From: Arcobacteraceae bacterium
Lineage (GTDB): Bacteria > Campylobacterota > Campylobacteria > Campylobacterales > Arcobacteraceae
Reading direction: 5' to 3'
Assembly: GCA_028687375.1 (NCBI GenBank)
Contig: JAQUAG010000003.1
Coordinates: 1 to 64,000, forward strand
Length of the DNA: 64,000 nt
How positions within the stretch are numbered: the first letter of the stretch is position 1; every line of letters begins with the position of its first letter. This document shows, piece by piece, positions 19,558 through 29,641 of this stretch. Position numbers and translations under genes: made by a program. The notes under the pieces were generated by a model. It was given only the letters and a program-made list of their open reading frames with translations. It made no database searches and was not told where the DNA came from.

Positions 19558-20514
19558 TTGCTAATTGATGGGCATAAAAGGAAAGTTGACTATTTAAGAA
19601 TTTCAGTAACAGAAAGATGTAACTTTAGATGTCAATATTGTATGCCTGAAAAACCTTTTTCTTGGATTCCACATGAAAATTTACTAAGCTATGAAGATAT
19701 GTTTTTGTTTGTTAAAGCTTCTATTGATGAAGGGATTACAAAAATAAGAATAACAGGTGGAGAACCACTTCTTAGAAAAAATCTTGATTTTTTTATTAAA
19801 ATGATTAGTGATTATGCACCAACTGTTGATTTATCACTTACTACAAATGGATCACTTTTAGAAGATATTGCACAAAGTCTAAAAGATGCTGGTCTCAAAA
19901 GAATCAATATCTCTCTTGATACTCTTAAAAAAGAAACTGCGCATTATATTGCTAAAAAAGATGTTTTAGACTCTGTATTAAAAGGGATTGAAACTGCCAA
20001 TAAAGTTGGGTTAAAAGTTAAAATTAACTGTGTTCCACTTAAAGGTATCAATGACAATGAAATTTTAGATTTACTAGAATTTTGTAGAGATAAAGGGTAT
20101 GAGATAAGATTTATTGAGTTTATGGAAAATAGCCATGCATCAGTCAAGCAAGGACTTAATTCAGAAGAGATTCAAGAGATAATCAAAACAAAATACCATT
20201 TTCAAAAAGCAGTTAGAGCTATAAGTAGCCCATCACAAAATTATATTCTAGAGGACGGTTATACATTTGGGATTATTGAACCTCATCTTGATGATTTTTG
20301 TAACGATTGCAATCGTATAAGATTAACAGCAGAGGGCTATTTAATCCCTTGCCTATACTTTGAAGATGCCCTAAGTATTGCTGATGCTATTAAAGCAAAG
20401 GATATTGTAGGCGCAGTTGATATCTTAAAAAAAGTGCTTCAAAATAAACCAGAAAAAAATAAATGGGGAAGTGATAATAGCAGTGAAAGAGCATTTTATG
20501 AAACAGGTGGATGA
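19558..20514 (+). CDS. moaA: GTP 3',8-cyclase, molybdenum cofactor synthesis
   Basis: First step of molybdenum cofactor synthesis, converting GTP to a cyclic intermediate. The 318-residue protein has the N-terminal radical SAM cluster motif [14 protein letters not shown], the [12 protein letters not shown]-binding segment, and the second cluster in the C-terminus ([19 protein letters not shown]). The start is a TTG preceded by AAGG. Molybdenum cofactor is needed in this window by SoxC. It is followed by queC after four bases. Confidence 0.92.
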   Translation: MLIDGHKRKVDYLRISVTERCNFRCQYCMPEKPFSWIPHENLLSYEDMFLFVKASIDEGITKIRITGGEPLLRKNLDFFIKMISDYAPTVDLSLTTNGSLLEDIAQSLKDAGLKRINISLDTLKKETAHYIAKKDVLDSVLKGIETANKVGLKVKINCVPLKGINDNEILDLLEFCRDKGYEIRFIEFMENSHASVKQGLNSEEIQEIIKTKYHFQKAVRAISSPSQNYILEDGYTFGIIEPHLDDFCNDCNRIRLTAEGYLIPCLYFEDALSIADAIKAKDIVGAVDILKKVLQNKPEKNKWGSDNSSERAFYETGG

Positions 20515-20518
20515 TAAT

Positions 20519-21199
20519 ATGAATAATAAAAATAAAAAAGCAGTTTGTATACTCAGCGGTGGGATGGATTCAACACTTTCATCATATATCGCTAAAAATG
20601 ATGGATATGAAATTATAGCCGTTCATTTTAATTATGGACAAAGAACAGAACATAAAGAGCTAGAATGTTTTAGAAATATTTGTATAGGGCTTGACGTCAA
20701 AGAAAAATATGAGATAAACATCCCATTTTTTACACAAATTGGGGCCTCTGCATTAACAGATAGCACTATTGATGTTCCAATTGGTGGGATTGAATCTGGT
20801 GTTCCTATCACTTATGTACCATTTAGAAATGGGATATTTTTAAGTATCGCTACGGCAATTGCTGAAAAACATAATGCAGAGGCACTTTTTATAGGTGTTG
20901 TTCAAGAAGATAGCAGTGGATATCCTGATTGTACAGATACATTTATAGAGAAGATGCAAAGGGCTATGAATCAAGGGACAAAAGAGGAAACAAAACTTAC
21001 AATTGTAACACCACTTGTCCATATGACAAAACAACAAATTGTAAAAAAAGCTCTTGAGATGGATGTACCATTGCAACATACTTGGAGTTGCTATAAAAAC
21101 GAAAAAGAAGCTTGTGGACTTTGTGATAGTTGCCGTTTACGATTAAAAGGTTTTAATGAAGCTGGAGTGAGTGATAAGATACTTTATGTAACTTTGTAG
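20519..21199 (+). CDS. queC: 7-cyano-7-deazaguanine synthase
   Basis: Makes the preQ0 precursor of queuosine in tRNA. The 226-residue protein has an N-terminal PP-loop ATP-binding motif (VCILSGGMDSTL), the segment IAVHFNYGQRTEHKEL, and the zinc-binding C-terminal cysteines in EACGLCDSCRLR. A longer reading from 20471 overlaps moaA; the ATG at 20519, just after the moaA stop and an AGGTGG sequence, matches the usual QueC start. Confidence 0.93.
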   Translation: MNNKNKKAVCILSGGMDSTLSSYIAKNDGYEIIAVHFNYGQRTEHKELECFRNICIGLDVKEKYEINIPFFTQIGASALTDSTIDVPIGGIESGVPITYVPFRNGIFLSIATAIAEKHNAEALFIGVVQEDSSGYPDCTDTFIEKMQRAMNQGTKEETKLTIVTPLVHMTKQQIVKKALEMDVPLQHTWSCYKNEKEACGLCDSCRLRLKGFNEAGVSDKILYVTL

Positions 21200-21308
21200 A
21201 GTTTCGATATACTGATTTTTAATCGCGATATGAAAACTATTTTAAGAATTTAATAATATTATTATTCCGTAAGCTATACAATCCCATATCTATATATTAG
21301 GAGCATTT

Positions 21309-21614
21309 ATGACAATAAGAGCAAATATCTCATCAATCTATGCGAATCAGGATTTACTCAATAATTCAGCACATAATATTGCAAACTCTACAACCAAAGG
21401 GTTTGGAAGAATAGAAACAAATATTGTTGAAAGTAATCTAAATAATCCTGAAGCAATAAATACAAAAACTCGAAATGACTCAGAGTATAGTAATACAGAT
21501 TTAACAAAAGAGATAACAAATCAAATTTTATCTTATACTGCTATTAGTGCTAATGCCGTAGTGTTACGAACACAAAATGAAGTTAATGGTACTTTGTTAG
21601 ACATTTATGCTTAG
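21309..21614 (+). CDS. minimal flagellar rod/hook-family protein
   Basis: A 101-residue protein consisting almost only of the two conserved ends of flagellar axial proteins. Residues 16-34 (LLNNSAHNIANSTTKGFGR) match the N-terminal rod motif, and residues 65-101 (DLTKEITNQILSYTAISANA..., ending GTLLDIYA) match the C-terminal motif of FlgC/FlgG-type proteins. The central domain is missing; usual rod proteins are 130-260 residues. The reading frame is intact and an AGGAG ribosome-binding site is well placed. Upstream are two CGATAT hexamers 21 bases apart (21205-21210, 21226-21231), resembling the sigma-28 -10 of Campylobacter, but without a clear -35. No other flagellar gene is nearby. Confidence 0.7.
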   Translation: MTIRANISSIYANQDLLNNSAHNIANSTTKGFGRIETNIVESNLNNPEAINTKTRNDSEYSNTDLTKEITNQILSYTAISANAVVLRTQNEVNGTLLDIYA

Positions 21615-21652
21615 TTAATTACTTGAAAATAGAGTCTATTTATTTTTAAATG

Positions 21653-22264
21653 TCAAACTAACTCTTTTTTATTTTTATATCTATGTGGAATTGATAGTAA
21701 AAATGATTGAAAATCCATATTATCTTTGGGTGTAATATCTTTAACCATTTTCTTTTCACCAAAATATATATTCAAAAATTCAACAGATTGTTTAAATTTC
21801 ATCATCACTTTCGAATGTGTTTTAACTTTACCCCTATAGATAATAAACTCATCAGTTAGTTTTTTTAAGTGTGTTAGTATCTCTTATTTCATTGGTTTCA
21901 ATATTAACACTATGGTTATCTTTTTTTAATCTTTTTACTTTGTTTACAATGGTTTTTTCAATCTCTTTAAGTAATTTTTTTCTTCTTCATTTTCTGCAAC
22001 CAAATTCAAAGAATTATTACTCAAAAAAGTTGTAAACCCTTTATTACCAATACCCATTTTTTCCAACCTAACCAATATTTTTAATTTATAGATGATACCT
22101 AAAGTGAGGTTAGATGTGTGTAAAGATTTTTTGACAATAGTTGATTTATCAATTCTGATAACAAAGTAATAAATATTGTTTCTAAAGAGTAAATGTTTTG
22201 TGTTGTAGAGTGAATATTCTTTTAAAAGTTTCTCAATTTGTTTAAGTTTACCAAAAGTTTCCAA
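21653..22264 (-). pseudogene. decayed tyrosine recombinase (phage-type integrase) relic
   Basis: Three consecutive reading-frame pieces on the minus strand join into one protein. The first, from a TTG at 22264 to a stop at 21944, contains LLFRNNIYYFVIRIDKS and VKKSLHTSNL, like the N-terminal arm of integrases of the DUF6538 type. After a frameshift near 21975 it continues as KKLLKEIEKTIVNKVKRLKK; after a second near 21870 it continues as LTDEFIIYRGKVKTHSKVMM and KQSVEFLNIYFGEKK, a SAM-like core-binding domain, ending at a TGA at 21653. The catalytic domain is absent. It lies directly beside the 3' end of tRNA-Leu, the usual place for an integrase. Confidence 0.7.
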
Positions 22265-22311
22265 AATGGGTTGAAAGTGTGTATTTATAGGGGTTTGTTG
22301 ATTGTATAAGG

Positions 22312-22395
22312 TGGTGCGGACGGAGAGACTCGAACTCTCACACCAGTGGCACCAGCTCCTAAGGCTGGCGTGTCTACCAATTTCACCACGTCCGC
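22312..22395 (-). tRNA. tRNA-Leu (anticodon TAG)
   Basis: The minus strand folds as a class II tRNA with acceptor stem GCGGACG/CGTCCGC, a D-arm with ATTGGTAGAC, anticodon TAG in the loop of CAGCCTTAGGAGCTG, a long variable arm, the T-loop GTTCGAGTC, and an encoded CCA. Reads CUA-type leucine codons. Last gene of the four-tRNA cluster; the recombinase relic begins 48 bases downstream of its 3' end. Confidence 0.95.
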
Positions 22396-22404
22396 ATAAA
22401 AAAG

Positions 22405-22481
<77 letters not shown>

Positions 22482-22522
22482 AAAAAAGTTTCGCATTCTA
22501 ACTAAATAAACTTAAAGTAAGA

Positions 22523-22600
22523 TGGGGTAAGCAACGGGGCTCGAACCCGCGACCCTCGGAACCACAACCCGATGCTCTAACCAACTGAGCTATGCCTACC
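22523..22600 (-). tRNA. tRNA-His (anticodon GTG)
   Basis: The minus strand gives a cloverleaf starting GGTAGGCATAGCTCAG, with anticodon GTG in GGGTTGTGGTTCC, T-loop GTTCGAGCC, and encoded CCA. The extra 5' G pairs with a C at position 73, the identity element of tRNA-His. Confidence 0.94.
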
Positions 22601-22637
22601 ATACTAAATAAGACTTATTAAAATTTAAAATAACAAA

Positions 22638-22715
22638 TGGTCGGAGTGAGAGGATTCGAACCTCCGACCCCCTGGTCCCAAACCAGGTGCGCTAACCAGG
22701 CTGCGCTACACTCCG
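22638..22715 (-). tRNA. tRNA-Pro (anticodon TGG)
   Basis: The minus strand gives a cloverleaf starting CGGAGTGTAGCGCAGCC, with anticodon TGG in CTGGTTTGGGACCAG, T-loop GTTCGAATC, and encoded CCA. First gene of the cluster, directly behind the promoter. Confidence 0.95.
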
Positions 22716-22750
22716 AAAAAATAAATGAACACCATTTAAAATGGAGTGGA

Positions 22751-22779
22751 ATATTATCTAATTTATTTTAATTTGTCAA
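22751..22779 (-). promoter_or_regulatory. promoter of the Pro-His-Arg-Leu tRNA cluster
   Basis: On the minus strand, TTGACA (22774-22779), a 17-base spacer and TAATAT (22751-22756) stand 36 bases before tRNA-Pro. All four tRNAs lie on the same strand with short gaps, so this promoter probably drives them together. Confidence 0.75.
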
Positions 22780-22847
22780 TAGTTTTTAAAAGAAATTTGC
22801 AAATTCTTCAAAATGTTGCAAATTCTTTCCTTTTTTTGACTTTATTT

Positions 22848-23627
22848 CTAAAACTGAATTAACCCATCTATTGGGCTACTAGCAGTTGCATAAGGCTTTT
22901 TAGGGATTCTTCCAGCTTTGTATCCAAGTCTTCCAGCCATAACAGCGTATTTCATAGCTTCAGCCATTGCTATTGGATTGGTTGCACATGCAATTGCTGT
23001 ATTTGTTAGAACTGCTTCAGCACCAAGTTCCATAGCAATGGCAGCGTCACTTGCACATCCAACACCAGCATCAACGATAACTGGAACCCTTACAGCATCT
23101 TTAATAAATGCGATATTGTATCTATTTTGGATTCCAAGTCCACTTCCAATTGGAGCGGCTAATGGCATAATAGCATCGGCACCAGCATCTTCAAGTCTTT
23201 TTGCAATAATTGGATCATCACTTGTATATGCCATAATTGTAAATCCATCTTTTTTCAAAATTTCACATGCTTTGATTGTTTCTATTACGTCTGGATATAA
23301 AGTTTTTAGAGCATCACCAATAACTTCAAGTTTAATGATATCTATCCCTGTAGCTTCTCTCATAAGTCTAAAAGTAGTGATAGCTTCTTCAGCAGTAAAG
23401 CACCCTGCACTATTTGGGAGCAATTTAATATTTGTATCTTTAAAATAATCTAACAAATTTTCTTCATGTGGATTTGTAATATTAACTCTTCGTATCGCAA
23501 CAGTGATAAGTTCACTTCCACTTGCAAGTGTTGCTTCTCTCGTTGTTGCAAAATCTTTATATTTTCCACTCCCTACAATTAATCTACTATTAAATTCATA
23601 TTTCCCTATTTTAAGTATATCGCTCAT
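22848..23627 (-). CDS. thiG: thiazole synthase
   Basis: Builds the thiazole ring of thiamine. The protein, about 259 residues from [21 protein letters not shown], shows [24 protein letters not shown] with the Schiff-base lysine, [12 protein letters not shown] and [12 protein letters not shown], all ThiG hallmarks. A longer reading starts at 23657, but the ATG at 23627 follows AAAAGGTT and fits the family. No other thi genes adjoin; thiE is elsewhere in the window. Confidence 0.94.
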   Translation of the reverse strand: MSDILKIGKYEFNSRLIVGSGKYKDFATTREATLASGSELITVAIRRVNITNPHEENLLDYFKDTNIKLLPNSAGCFTAEEAITTFRLMREATGIDIIKLEVIGDALKTLYPDVIETIKACEILKKDGFTIMAYTSDDPIIAKRLEDAGADAIMPLAAPIGSGLGIQNRYNIAFIKDAVRVPVIVDAGVGCASDAAIAMELGAEAVLTNTAIACATNPIAMAEAMKYAVMAGRLGYKAGRIPKKPYATASSPIDGLIQF

Positions 23628-23689
23628 TTTTAACCTTTTTGTATCAATTTTTGGCAAATCATAACGATGATTTTCTTTTAATCACCTTT

Positions 23690-25039
23690 TTATAGTTTCT
23701 TAATTTCATCAATTAAATCTTGAGGTTGCATAGAGTAATCATTTAGATTATAATTAACTGATGCCAAACTATGAGCTAAACTAGCTGTTATTGCACTTTC
23801 TAACGGAGTGTATTTTTGAGCTAAAAGAGAGCCAATTAGTCCACTTAAAACATCTCCACTTCCACCAAAACTTAACTTTGCTGTTCCAAAAGTATTGATA
23901 AAAATATTTTCATTTTGAGCAATTATTACATTTGCACCTTTTAAAAGTAATACTATTTGTGGATATTTTTGACAAAATCTTTCTACATACGAAAATCTAT
24001 TTTTTTGAAGTTCTTCAATTGAAATTTCTCCAAATCCAGTTATTTTTAATAACGAAGAAAATTCTTTTGGATGAGGAGTTAAAACAATATTTTCTTGCTC
24101 TAATATTGTTAAAATCACCTCTTCATAAAACATATCAGCATCAATAATTTTTGGTATATCATTATCAAGAAAACTACTATTGAAGTTTTTACCAAGTCCC
24201 ATACCAAGAGCTATTGCAGTCGTATTTTTAGGTAAATTTTCACTTTGCATAATATGCAGTGGTAAATTTATATCATCAGTAATTGCACTCACAAGTCCAG
24301 TACCAAAAGCAAATCCAGCCTCGCAGGCAATCAATCCAGCACCTTTTTTATCTCCAACGATAACTACTAAATGCCCAAAATCCCCTTTGTGTGATGATAA
24401 TTTTTTTCTAAATGGAAGTTTCATATCACTTTTTTCTAATAAAAAACAATTTGCCTTAGTCTCATAAATTTCTCTAGAAAGTCCAAGATTACCTACCATA
24501 ATCTCTCCAACATAATCTTTCATACCATCTAAAAAAAGCCCTTTTTTTAAGGCACCCATCGTAATAGTTGTATCAGCTTCAAATGGTACAACAGGAAAAT
24601 CACAAGCTATTTTATATCCTTTGAGTCTATTTAACTCTAAAAGAAGACTTTTTATCTCTTCATTTATTGGTTTATTAAATCCACTTCCAAATAAACATTC
24701 CACAACAACATCATAATTATTTCCTATATTTTGAACTATTGAAACACAAACTTTTTTAGCTCTTTCTAATTGAAGTACTGCCATAGATGATTTAACACCA
24801 AGTGGTAAAAAAAGTTCTATATCATAACTTCCCGCAAGCATTCTTGCTAATGCTATCCCATCTGCTCCATTATTTCCACTTCCACTTAATATTAAAATTT
24901 TTGAACTTTTTGGAAATTTATTTTGAATAAAACTAGCCATACTATTTGCTGCATTCTCCATCAATAAATCTTCACTAAGATGAAACTCTTCATAACATCT
25001 CTTATCTAAACTACCAACCTCATCAAATACTTTTTTCAT
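23690..25039 (-). CDS. nnr: bifunctional NAD(P)H-hydrate epimerase/dehydratase
   Basis: Repairs damaged (hydrated) NADH and NADPH. The 449-residue protein fuses an N-terminal epimerase domain (LMENAANSMASFI, GSGNNGADGIALARML) with a C-terminal ADP-dependent dehydratase of the ribokinase fold (KGDFGHLVVIVGDKKGAG, VLTPHPKEFSSLL, KLSFGGSGDVLSGLIGSLLA). Its start codon shares a base with the stop of the SUI1-family gene, so the two are translationally linked. Confidence 0.92.
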   Translation of the reverse strand: MKKVFDEVGSLDKRCYEEFHLSEDLLMENAANSMASFIQNKFPKSSKILILSGSGNNGADGIALARMLAGSYDIELFLPLGVKSSMAVLQLERAKKVCVSIVQNIGNNYDVVVECLFGSGFNKPINEEIKSLLLELNRLKGYKIACDFPVVPFEADTTITMGALKKGLFLDGMKDYVGEIMVGNLGLSREIYETKANCFLLEKSDMKLPFRKKLSSHKGDFGHLVVIVGDKKGAGLIACEAGFAFGTGLVSAITDDINLPLHIMQSENLPKNTTAIALGMGLGKNFNSSFLDNDIPKIIDADMFYEEVILTILEQENIVLTPHPKEFSSLLKITGFGEISIEELQKNRFSYVERFCQKYPQIVLLLKGANVIIAQNENIFINTFGTAKLSFGGSGDVLSGLIGSLLAQKYTPLESAITASLAHSLASVNYNLNDYSMQPQDLIDEIKKL

Positions 25040-25359
25040 TATTTTTTCCTAAATTTCCAACCATCTTTTTCTAAAATTTCTATAATTTTTTCTTTTTTAT
25101 CACCTTGTATTTCAATCCATTCATCTGCAACTGTACCACCGCAAGCGAGCCTCTTTTTTAAAAGTGAAAGAACCTCTTTTTTCTCTTTTTCATCAATTTG
25201 AAATTTTCCTACTAATGTAACTTGTTTTCCATTTCTTTTTTCAAAAGTAAGCACAAGTTGATGTTGATTTTTTGGTATATTAACAGATGAATTAGCCTTA
25301 TGCAATGGCTTTTTAATCTCATAATTCTCTTGTTCTAATTTAGCTCCTAATTCAAACAT
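25039..25359 (-). CDS. SUI1/YciH-family protein
   Basis: A 106-residue protein of the bacterial eIF1-like family. The SUI1 fold is recognised from LTFEKRNGKQVTLVGKFQID, LKKRLACGGTVADEWIEIQGD and the final EKIIEILEKDGWKF. A longer reading starts at 25404, but the ATG at 25359 has AAGGAAAG upstream and matches the family. Its role in bacterial translation is unclear. Overlaps nnr by one base. Confidence 0.85.
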   Translation of the reverse strand: MFELGAKLEQENYEIKKPLHKANSSVNIPKNQHQLVLTFEKRNGKQVTLVGKFQIDEKEKKEVLSLLKKRLACGGTVADEWIEIQGDKKEKIIEILEKDGWKFRKK

Positions 25360-25490
25360 TTTATAATCTTTCCTTATATTATTGACTTTTATTCTGTATA
25401 ACAAAATAATAGCATTAAAAGATTAAATTTATAAATATTCTGATAAAATCCAAACCCTAAATTTAATAATATTTCACAAGGTGTCAACAC

Positions 25491-27875
25491 ATGTCAATAA
25501 TGATAAAAAAACGAAATGGTAGAAAAGAAATTTTAGATATTACAAAAATACAAAAACATACAATAGCTGCAACTGATGGATTGGATGGTGTAAGTCAAAG
25601 CGAATTAGAGATAGACGCTCAAATAAAATTTATCGATGGTATGAGTTCAAGTGATATCCAAGATGCACTTATCAAAACTGCTGTTGAAAAAATCGACATA
25701 GATGTTCCAAATTGGACTTATGTAGCTTCAAGACTTTTTTTATATGACCTTTATCATAGAGCTGGAAAAGCAACTCATGGTATCAAGGGAAGCGCATATT
25801 GTCATATAAAAGATTATATAAAAAATGGTCAAAAAGAGGGAAGAATCATCCCTGAACTAGAAAATGGTTACGACCTTGATGACTTAAATGCTACACTTGT
25901 ACCTTGTAGAGACAAATTATTTACATATTTAGGAGTTAAAACACTTAACGATAGATATTTACTAAAAAATTCTAAAGGTGAGCCTATAGAACTTCCTCAA
26001 CAAATGTTTATGGGAATAGCAATGTTTTTAGCTCAAAATGAGACAAGCAAACAAGAAAAAGCAAAAGAGTTTTACCATGTTATTTCACAATTTGAAGTTA
26101 TGCTAGCAACCCCTACCCTTTCAAATGCACGAACAAATAGACACCAATTAAGTTCTTGCTATATAGGGTCAAGTCCAGATAATATTGAAGGTATTTTTGA
26201 TGGTTATAAAGAGATGGGACTCCTCTCTAAATTTGGTGGAGGGATTGGTTGGGATTGGAATAGTATCCGAGCTTTAGGTGGTGTTATTGATAACCACAAA
26301 AGTGCAGCTGGTGGGGTTGTTCCATTTTTAAAAATCACAAACGATATCGCTTTAGCAGTTGACCAACTAGGTACTAGAAAAGGAGCTATTGCTGTTTATC
26401 TTGAACCTTGGCATATGGATATTGTTGATTTTATCGATTTAAAGAAAAATAGTGGTGAAGAAAGACGAAGAGCTCACGATTTATTCCCAGCACTTTGGAT
26501 AAGTGACCTTTTTATGGAAAGAGTAATAGCAGATGCTCATTGGACATTGTTTGACCCTTATGAGGTAAAAGATTTATCAACTTTAAGTGGTGAAGCATTT
26601 ACAAAAAGATATGAAGAGTATGAAGCTGATGAAACTATCACAAAAGACCAAATGAAAGCAAAAGATTTATGGAAAAAAGTTTTAACTTCTTATTTTGAAT
26701 CTGGTAGCCCATTTTTATGTTTCAAAGATAATGCAAATAGAGCAAATCCAAATGCTCATACAGGGTTTATTCGAAGTTCAAATCTTTGTACAGAAATCTT
26801 CCAAAACACTGAACCAAACTACTATAAAGTAAGAATCGAATTTAACGATGGGACAGTAAATTTATATGATGAAACAGAAGAGATTAAAGTTGATAGTGGC
26901 GTAGTTAAAAAAGCAAATAAAATCACTGCGCTTGATAAAATTGGTGGAAAAAATATTTTTATCGTTGAAAAAGAAAAAATAGATGGAAAAACTGCTGTTT
27001 GTAATTTGGCATCAGTAAATTTAAGTAAAATAAATACAAAAGAGGATATTGAGAGAGTTGTTCCAATAGCTATGAGAATGCTTGATAATGTAATCGATCT
27101 TAATTTTTATCCACTTAAAAAAGTAAAAGTAACAAATAGTGCAACAAGAGCTGTTGGACTTGGGGTGATGGGTGAAGCACAGATGCTTGCAGAATCATTT
27201 ATCCACTGGGGTTCAAGTGAACATTTCAAAAAAATTGATAGTGTGATGGAAGCAATAAGTTATAATGCAATCAAGTCATCTTCAGATTTAGCGATAGAGA
27301 AAGGGAGATATCCTGAATATGAAGGAAGTAACTGGTCAAAAGGGATAATGCCACAAGACCATTCTCCAAAAGCTGTTGATATTCTTGTTGATAGGGATCT
27401 TTTTGATTCAAGTTATGATTGGGATAATTTAAGAGAAAAAGTGAAAACTGATGGGATGAGAAATGGTTATTTAATGGCAATTGCTCCAACTTCATCTATC
27501 TCTATTTTAGTTGGAACAACTCAAGCGATTGAACCTGTTTACAAAAGAAAATGGTATGAAGAAAACCTTTCAGGTCTGATTCCTGTGGTTGTACCAAATC
27601 TAAGTCCTGCAACTTGGGAATATTATAAACCAGCTTATGAGATAGAACAAACTGATTTAATTAAAGCAGCAGCAATTAGACAAAGATGGATAGATCAAGG
27701 TCAAAGTACAAATATATTTATGAGTTTAAATAAAGCAAGTGGAAGATACCTCCATGAGATTTATACTCTTGCATGGAAACTTGGATTGAAATCAACTTAT
27801 TACCTAAGAGGTCAATCACCAGAAGCTGTAAAAGAAGTCGCAGACAGAAGCACAGAGTGTGTTGGTTGTCAATAA
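25491..27875 (+). CDS. nrdA: ribonucleoside-diphosphate reductase, large subunit (class Ia)
   Basis: Reduces ribonucleotides to deoxyribonucleotides. The 794-residue protein has an N-terminal ATP-cone (IKKRNGRKEILDITKI), the active-site segments SSNLCTEI and AVCNLASVNLSKI, the glycyl-loop region LSSCYIG, and the C-terminal redox pair in STECVGC. Between SSNLCTEI and AVCNLASV there is a stretch of roughly 60 extra residues compared with E. coli NrdA, which I believe is normal in this phylum. The ATG at 25491 follows AAGGTG. nrdB follows after 16 bases. Confidence 0.95.
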   Translation: MSIMIKKRNGRKEILDITKIQKHTIAATDGLDGVSQSELEIDAQIKFIDGMSSSDIQDALIKTAVEKIDIDVPNWTYVASRLFLYDLYHRAGKATHGIKGSAYCHIKDYIKNGQKEGRIIPELENGYDLDDLNATLVPCRDKLFTYLGVKTLNDRYLLKNSKGEPIELPQQMFMGIAMFLAQNETSKQEKAKEFYHVISQFEVMLATPTLSNARTNRHQLSSCYIGSSPDNIEGIFDGYKEMGLLSKFGGGIGWDWNSIRALGGVIDNHKSAAGGVVPFLKITNDIALAVDQLGTRKGAIAVYLEPWHMDIVDFIDLKKNSGEERRRAHDLFPALWISDLFMERVIADAHWTLFDPYEVKDLSTLSGEAFTKRYEEYEADETITKDQMKAKDLWKKVLTSYFESGSPFLCFKDNANRANPNAHTGFIRSSNLCTEIFQNTEPNYYKVRIEFNDGTVNLYDETEEIKVDSGVVKKANKITALDKIGGKNIFIVEKEKIDGKTAVCNLASVNLSKINTKEDIERVVPIAMRMLDNVIDLNFYPLKKVKVTNSATRAVGLGVMGEAQMLAESFIHWGSSEHFKKIDSVMEAISYNAIKSSSDLAIEKGRYPEYEGSNWSKGIMPQDHSPKAVDILVDRDLFDSSYDWDNLREKVKTDGMRNGYLMAIAPTSSISILVGTTQAIEPVYKRKWYEENLSGLIPVVVPNLSPATWEYYKPAYEIEQTDLIKAAAIRQRWIDQGQSTNIFMSLNKASGRYLHEIYTLAWKLGLKSTYYLRGQSPEAVKEVADRSTECVGCQ

Positions 27876-27891
27876 AAAGGAAAAATAGACG

Positions 27892-28920
27892 ATGAGTAAA
27901 ATAGATAAAAAAATAATATACAATCCAGAATCACAAGAAAATCTTAACGATAGAAGAACATTTGGTGGAAATCCAGATGGAATGATAAATTTTACAAGAT
28001 GCAAATATGAATGGGCATTAAAACTTTGGGATATGATGGAAGCGAATACTTGGTTTCCTAGAGAAGTTCAAATGACAGGTGATGCAAAAGATTATAAATA
28101 TCTAACACCTGCTGAAAAAAGAATGTACGACCTTGTACTTTCTCAACTTATTTTTATGGATAGCTTACAAACAAATAATTTAATGGATAATATAAATCCA
28201 TACATAACAGCACCAGAAATCAATGCTTGTCTAAGTCGTCAAAGTTATGAAGAGGCAAATCATAGTAAATCATATGCTGTAATGGTTGAATCAATAAGTG
28301 ATAATGCTGCTCAAATCTATGATATGTGGAAAACAGATGCGAAACTTAGAGAAAAAAATAATTTCATAGCTGGTGTTTACAAAAATTTAAGTGGTGATAT
28401 TACAGATGAACAAATTGTCCTTGCAATGTTTGCAAATCAGATTTTAGAAGGATTATATTTTTATTCTGGATTTGCTGCTATGTATGCACTTGGAAAATCT
28501 GGAAAGATGTTAGGTTCTAGTCAAATGATTCGATTTATCCAAAGAGATGAAGTGACACACCTTTTAATGTTCCAAAATCTTATCAATAGTACAAAAAAAG
28601 AGCGTCCAGAATTATTTACAGAAGAGTTAGAAAATAAAGTTAAAGAGATGTTTAGAAAAGCTGTTGACCTTGAAGCTTCTTGGGGTGGATATATCACACA
28701 AGGACAAATTCTAGGATTTACAGATAAAATCATTAGACAATATATTGAATATCTTGCAGACCAAAGACTTGAAGCTGTTGGATACAAACCAATGTATAAT
28801 GTAAAACACCCTATTCCATGGGTTGATGGATATGCTTCTTTTAATGACCAAAGAACAAACTTTTTTGAAGGAAATGTTGTAAACTATTCAAAAGGTTCGC
28901 TAGATTTTGATGATTTTTAA
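27892..28920 (+). CDS. nrdB: ribonucleoside-diphosphate reductase, small subunit
   Basis: Carries the di-iron/tyrosyl radical cofactor for NrdA. The 342-residue protein shows the four-helix ferritin-like core with [46 protein letters not shown] and [15 protein letters not shown], supplying the Glu/His iron ligands. An AAAGGAAAAA ribosome-binding site precedes the ATG. It ends three bases before the C-N hydrolase gene, suggesting one nrdAB-hydrolase-VF530 transcript. Confidence 0.95.
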   Translation: MSKIDKKIIYNPESQENLNDRRTFGGNPDGMINFTRCKYEWALKLWDMMEANTWFPREVQMTGDAKDYKYLTPAEKRMYDLVLSQLIFMDSLQTNNLMDNINPYITAPEINACLSRQSYEEANHSKSYAVMVESISDNAAQIYDMWKTDAKLREKNNFIAGVYKNLSGDITDEQIVLAMFANQILEGLYFYSGFAAMYALGKSGKMLGSSQMIRFIQRDEVTHLLMFQNLINSTKKERPELFTEELENKVKEMFRKAVDLEASWGGYITQGQILGFTDKIIRQYIEYLADQRLEAVGYKPMYNVKHPIPWVDGYASFNDQRTNFFEGNVVNYSKGSLDFDDF

Positions 28921-28923
28921 TCG

Positions 28924-29640
28924 ATGAACTTAATCTCACTCCAATTTCAAACAACCAATCATTTTGAAGAAAATCTTCAAAAGTTGGTTTCACTTATCAA
29001 AAATTCTCCATCAAATAGCCTTATTTTAGCACCTGAACTTTGTTTAAGTGGATATTCATATGATAATATGCAACATGCTGTAACTATGTCAAATAAAGCG
29101 ATTCCAATTTTAAAAGAACTCTCCATTGATAAAATTATCTCTTTAACTATGACTACTAAAAAAAATAACACATATTTCAATACTTTATTTATTTTTCATA
29201 AAGAGATGATTATTTATACTCAATCAAAGTATAAACTTTTCCCATTAGGTAATGAAGAAAAATATTTTGTAAGTGGATTAGAAGAAGATATAAAAATTAT
29301 TGAAATAGATGGTATAAAAATTGCTAGTTTGATTTGCTTTGAACTAAGGTTTACTACACTTTGGGAAAAAATAAAAGGTGCTGATATTATTTTAATTCCT
29401 GCAATGTGGGGCAAAATAAGAAAAGGGCACTATGAAACACTTACTAAAGCTTTAGCTATAACAAATCAATGTTATGTAGTAGCAAGTAATAGCGCAAATA
29501 ATGATATGGCAAAAGGTAGTGGAATTATTAATCCATTTGGAGAAGAATTTAGAGAGGATAATAGCGAATTTATTAAACAAAAGTTTGATATAAGTCTTAT
29601 TAAAAAGATGAGAAAATACATAAATATAGGAATACATTAA
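28924..29640 (+). CDS. carbon-nitrogen hydrolase (nitrilase superfamily)
   Basis: A 238-residue cytosolic amidohydrolase. The Glu-Lys-Cys catalytic triad is visible in [10 protein letters not shown] (Glu near residue 38), [10 protein letters not shown] (Lys near 101) and [10 protein letters not shown] (Cys near 138). The natural substrate cannot be told; omega-amidase- or Nit-like functions are possible. The ATG sits three bases after the nrdB stop with no strong ribosome-binding site of its own, so translation is probably coupled. Confidence 0.85.
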   Translation: MNLISLQFQTTNHFEENLQKLVSLIKNSPSNSLILAPELCLSGYSYDNMQHAVTMSNKAIPILKELSIDKIISLTMTTKKNNTYFNTLFIFHKEMIIYTQSKYKLFPLGNEEKYFVSGLEEDIKIIEIDGIKIASLICFELRFTTLWEKIKGADIILIPAMWGKIRKGHYETLTKALAITNQCYVVASNSANNDMAKGSGIINPFGEEFREDNSEFIKQKFDISLIKKMRKYINIGIH

Positions 29641-29641
29641 A

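Noticed and set aside
22312-22334. Attachment-site duplication of the tRNA-Leu 3' end
   Set aside because: I searched the neighbouring 700 bases by eye and found no second copy, so no att pair can be claimed.
26800-26990. Extra segment in NrdA as an intein or insertion
   Set aside because: It is about 60 residues long, lacks intein splice-site motifs, and I believe it is normal in NrdA of this phylum.
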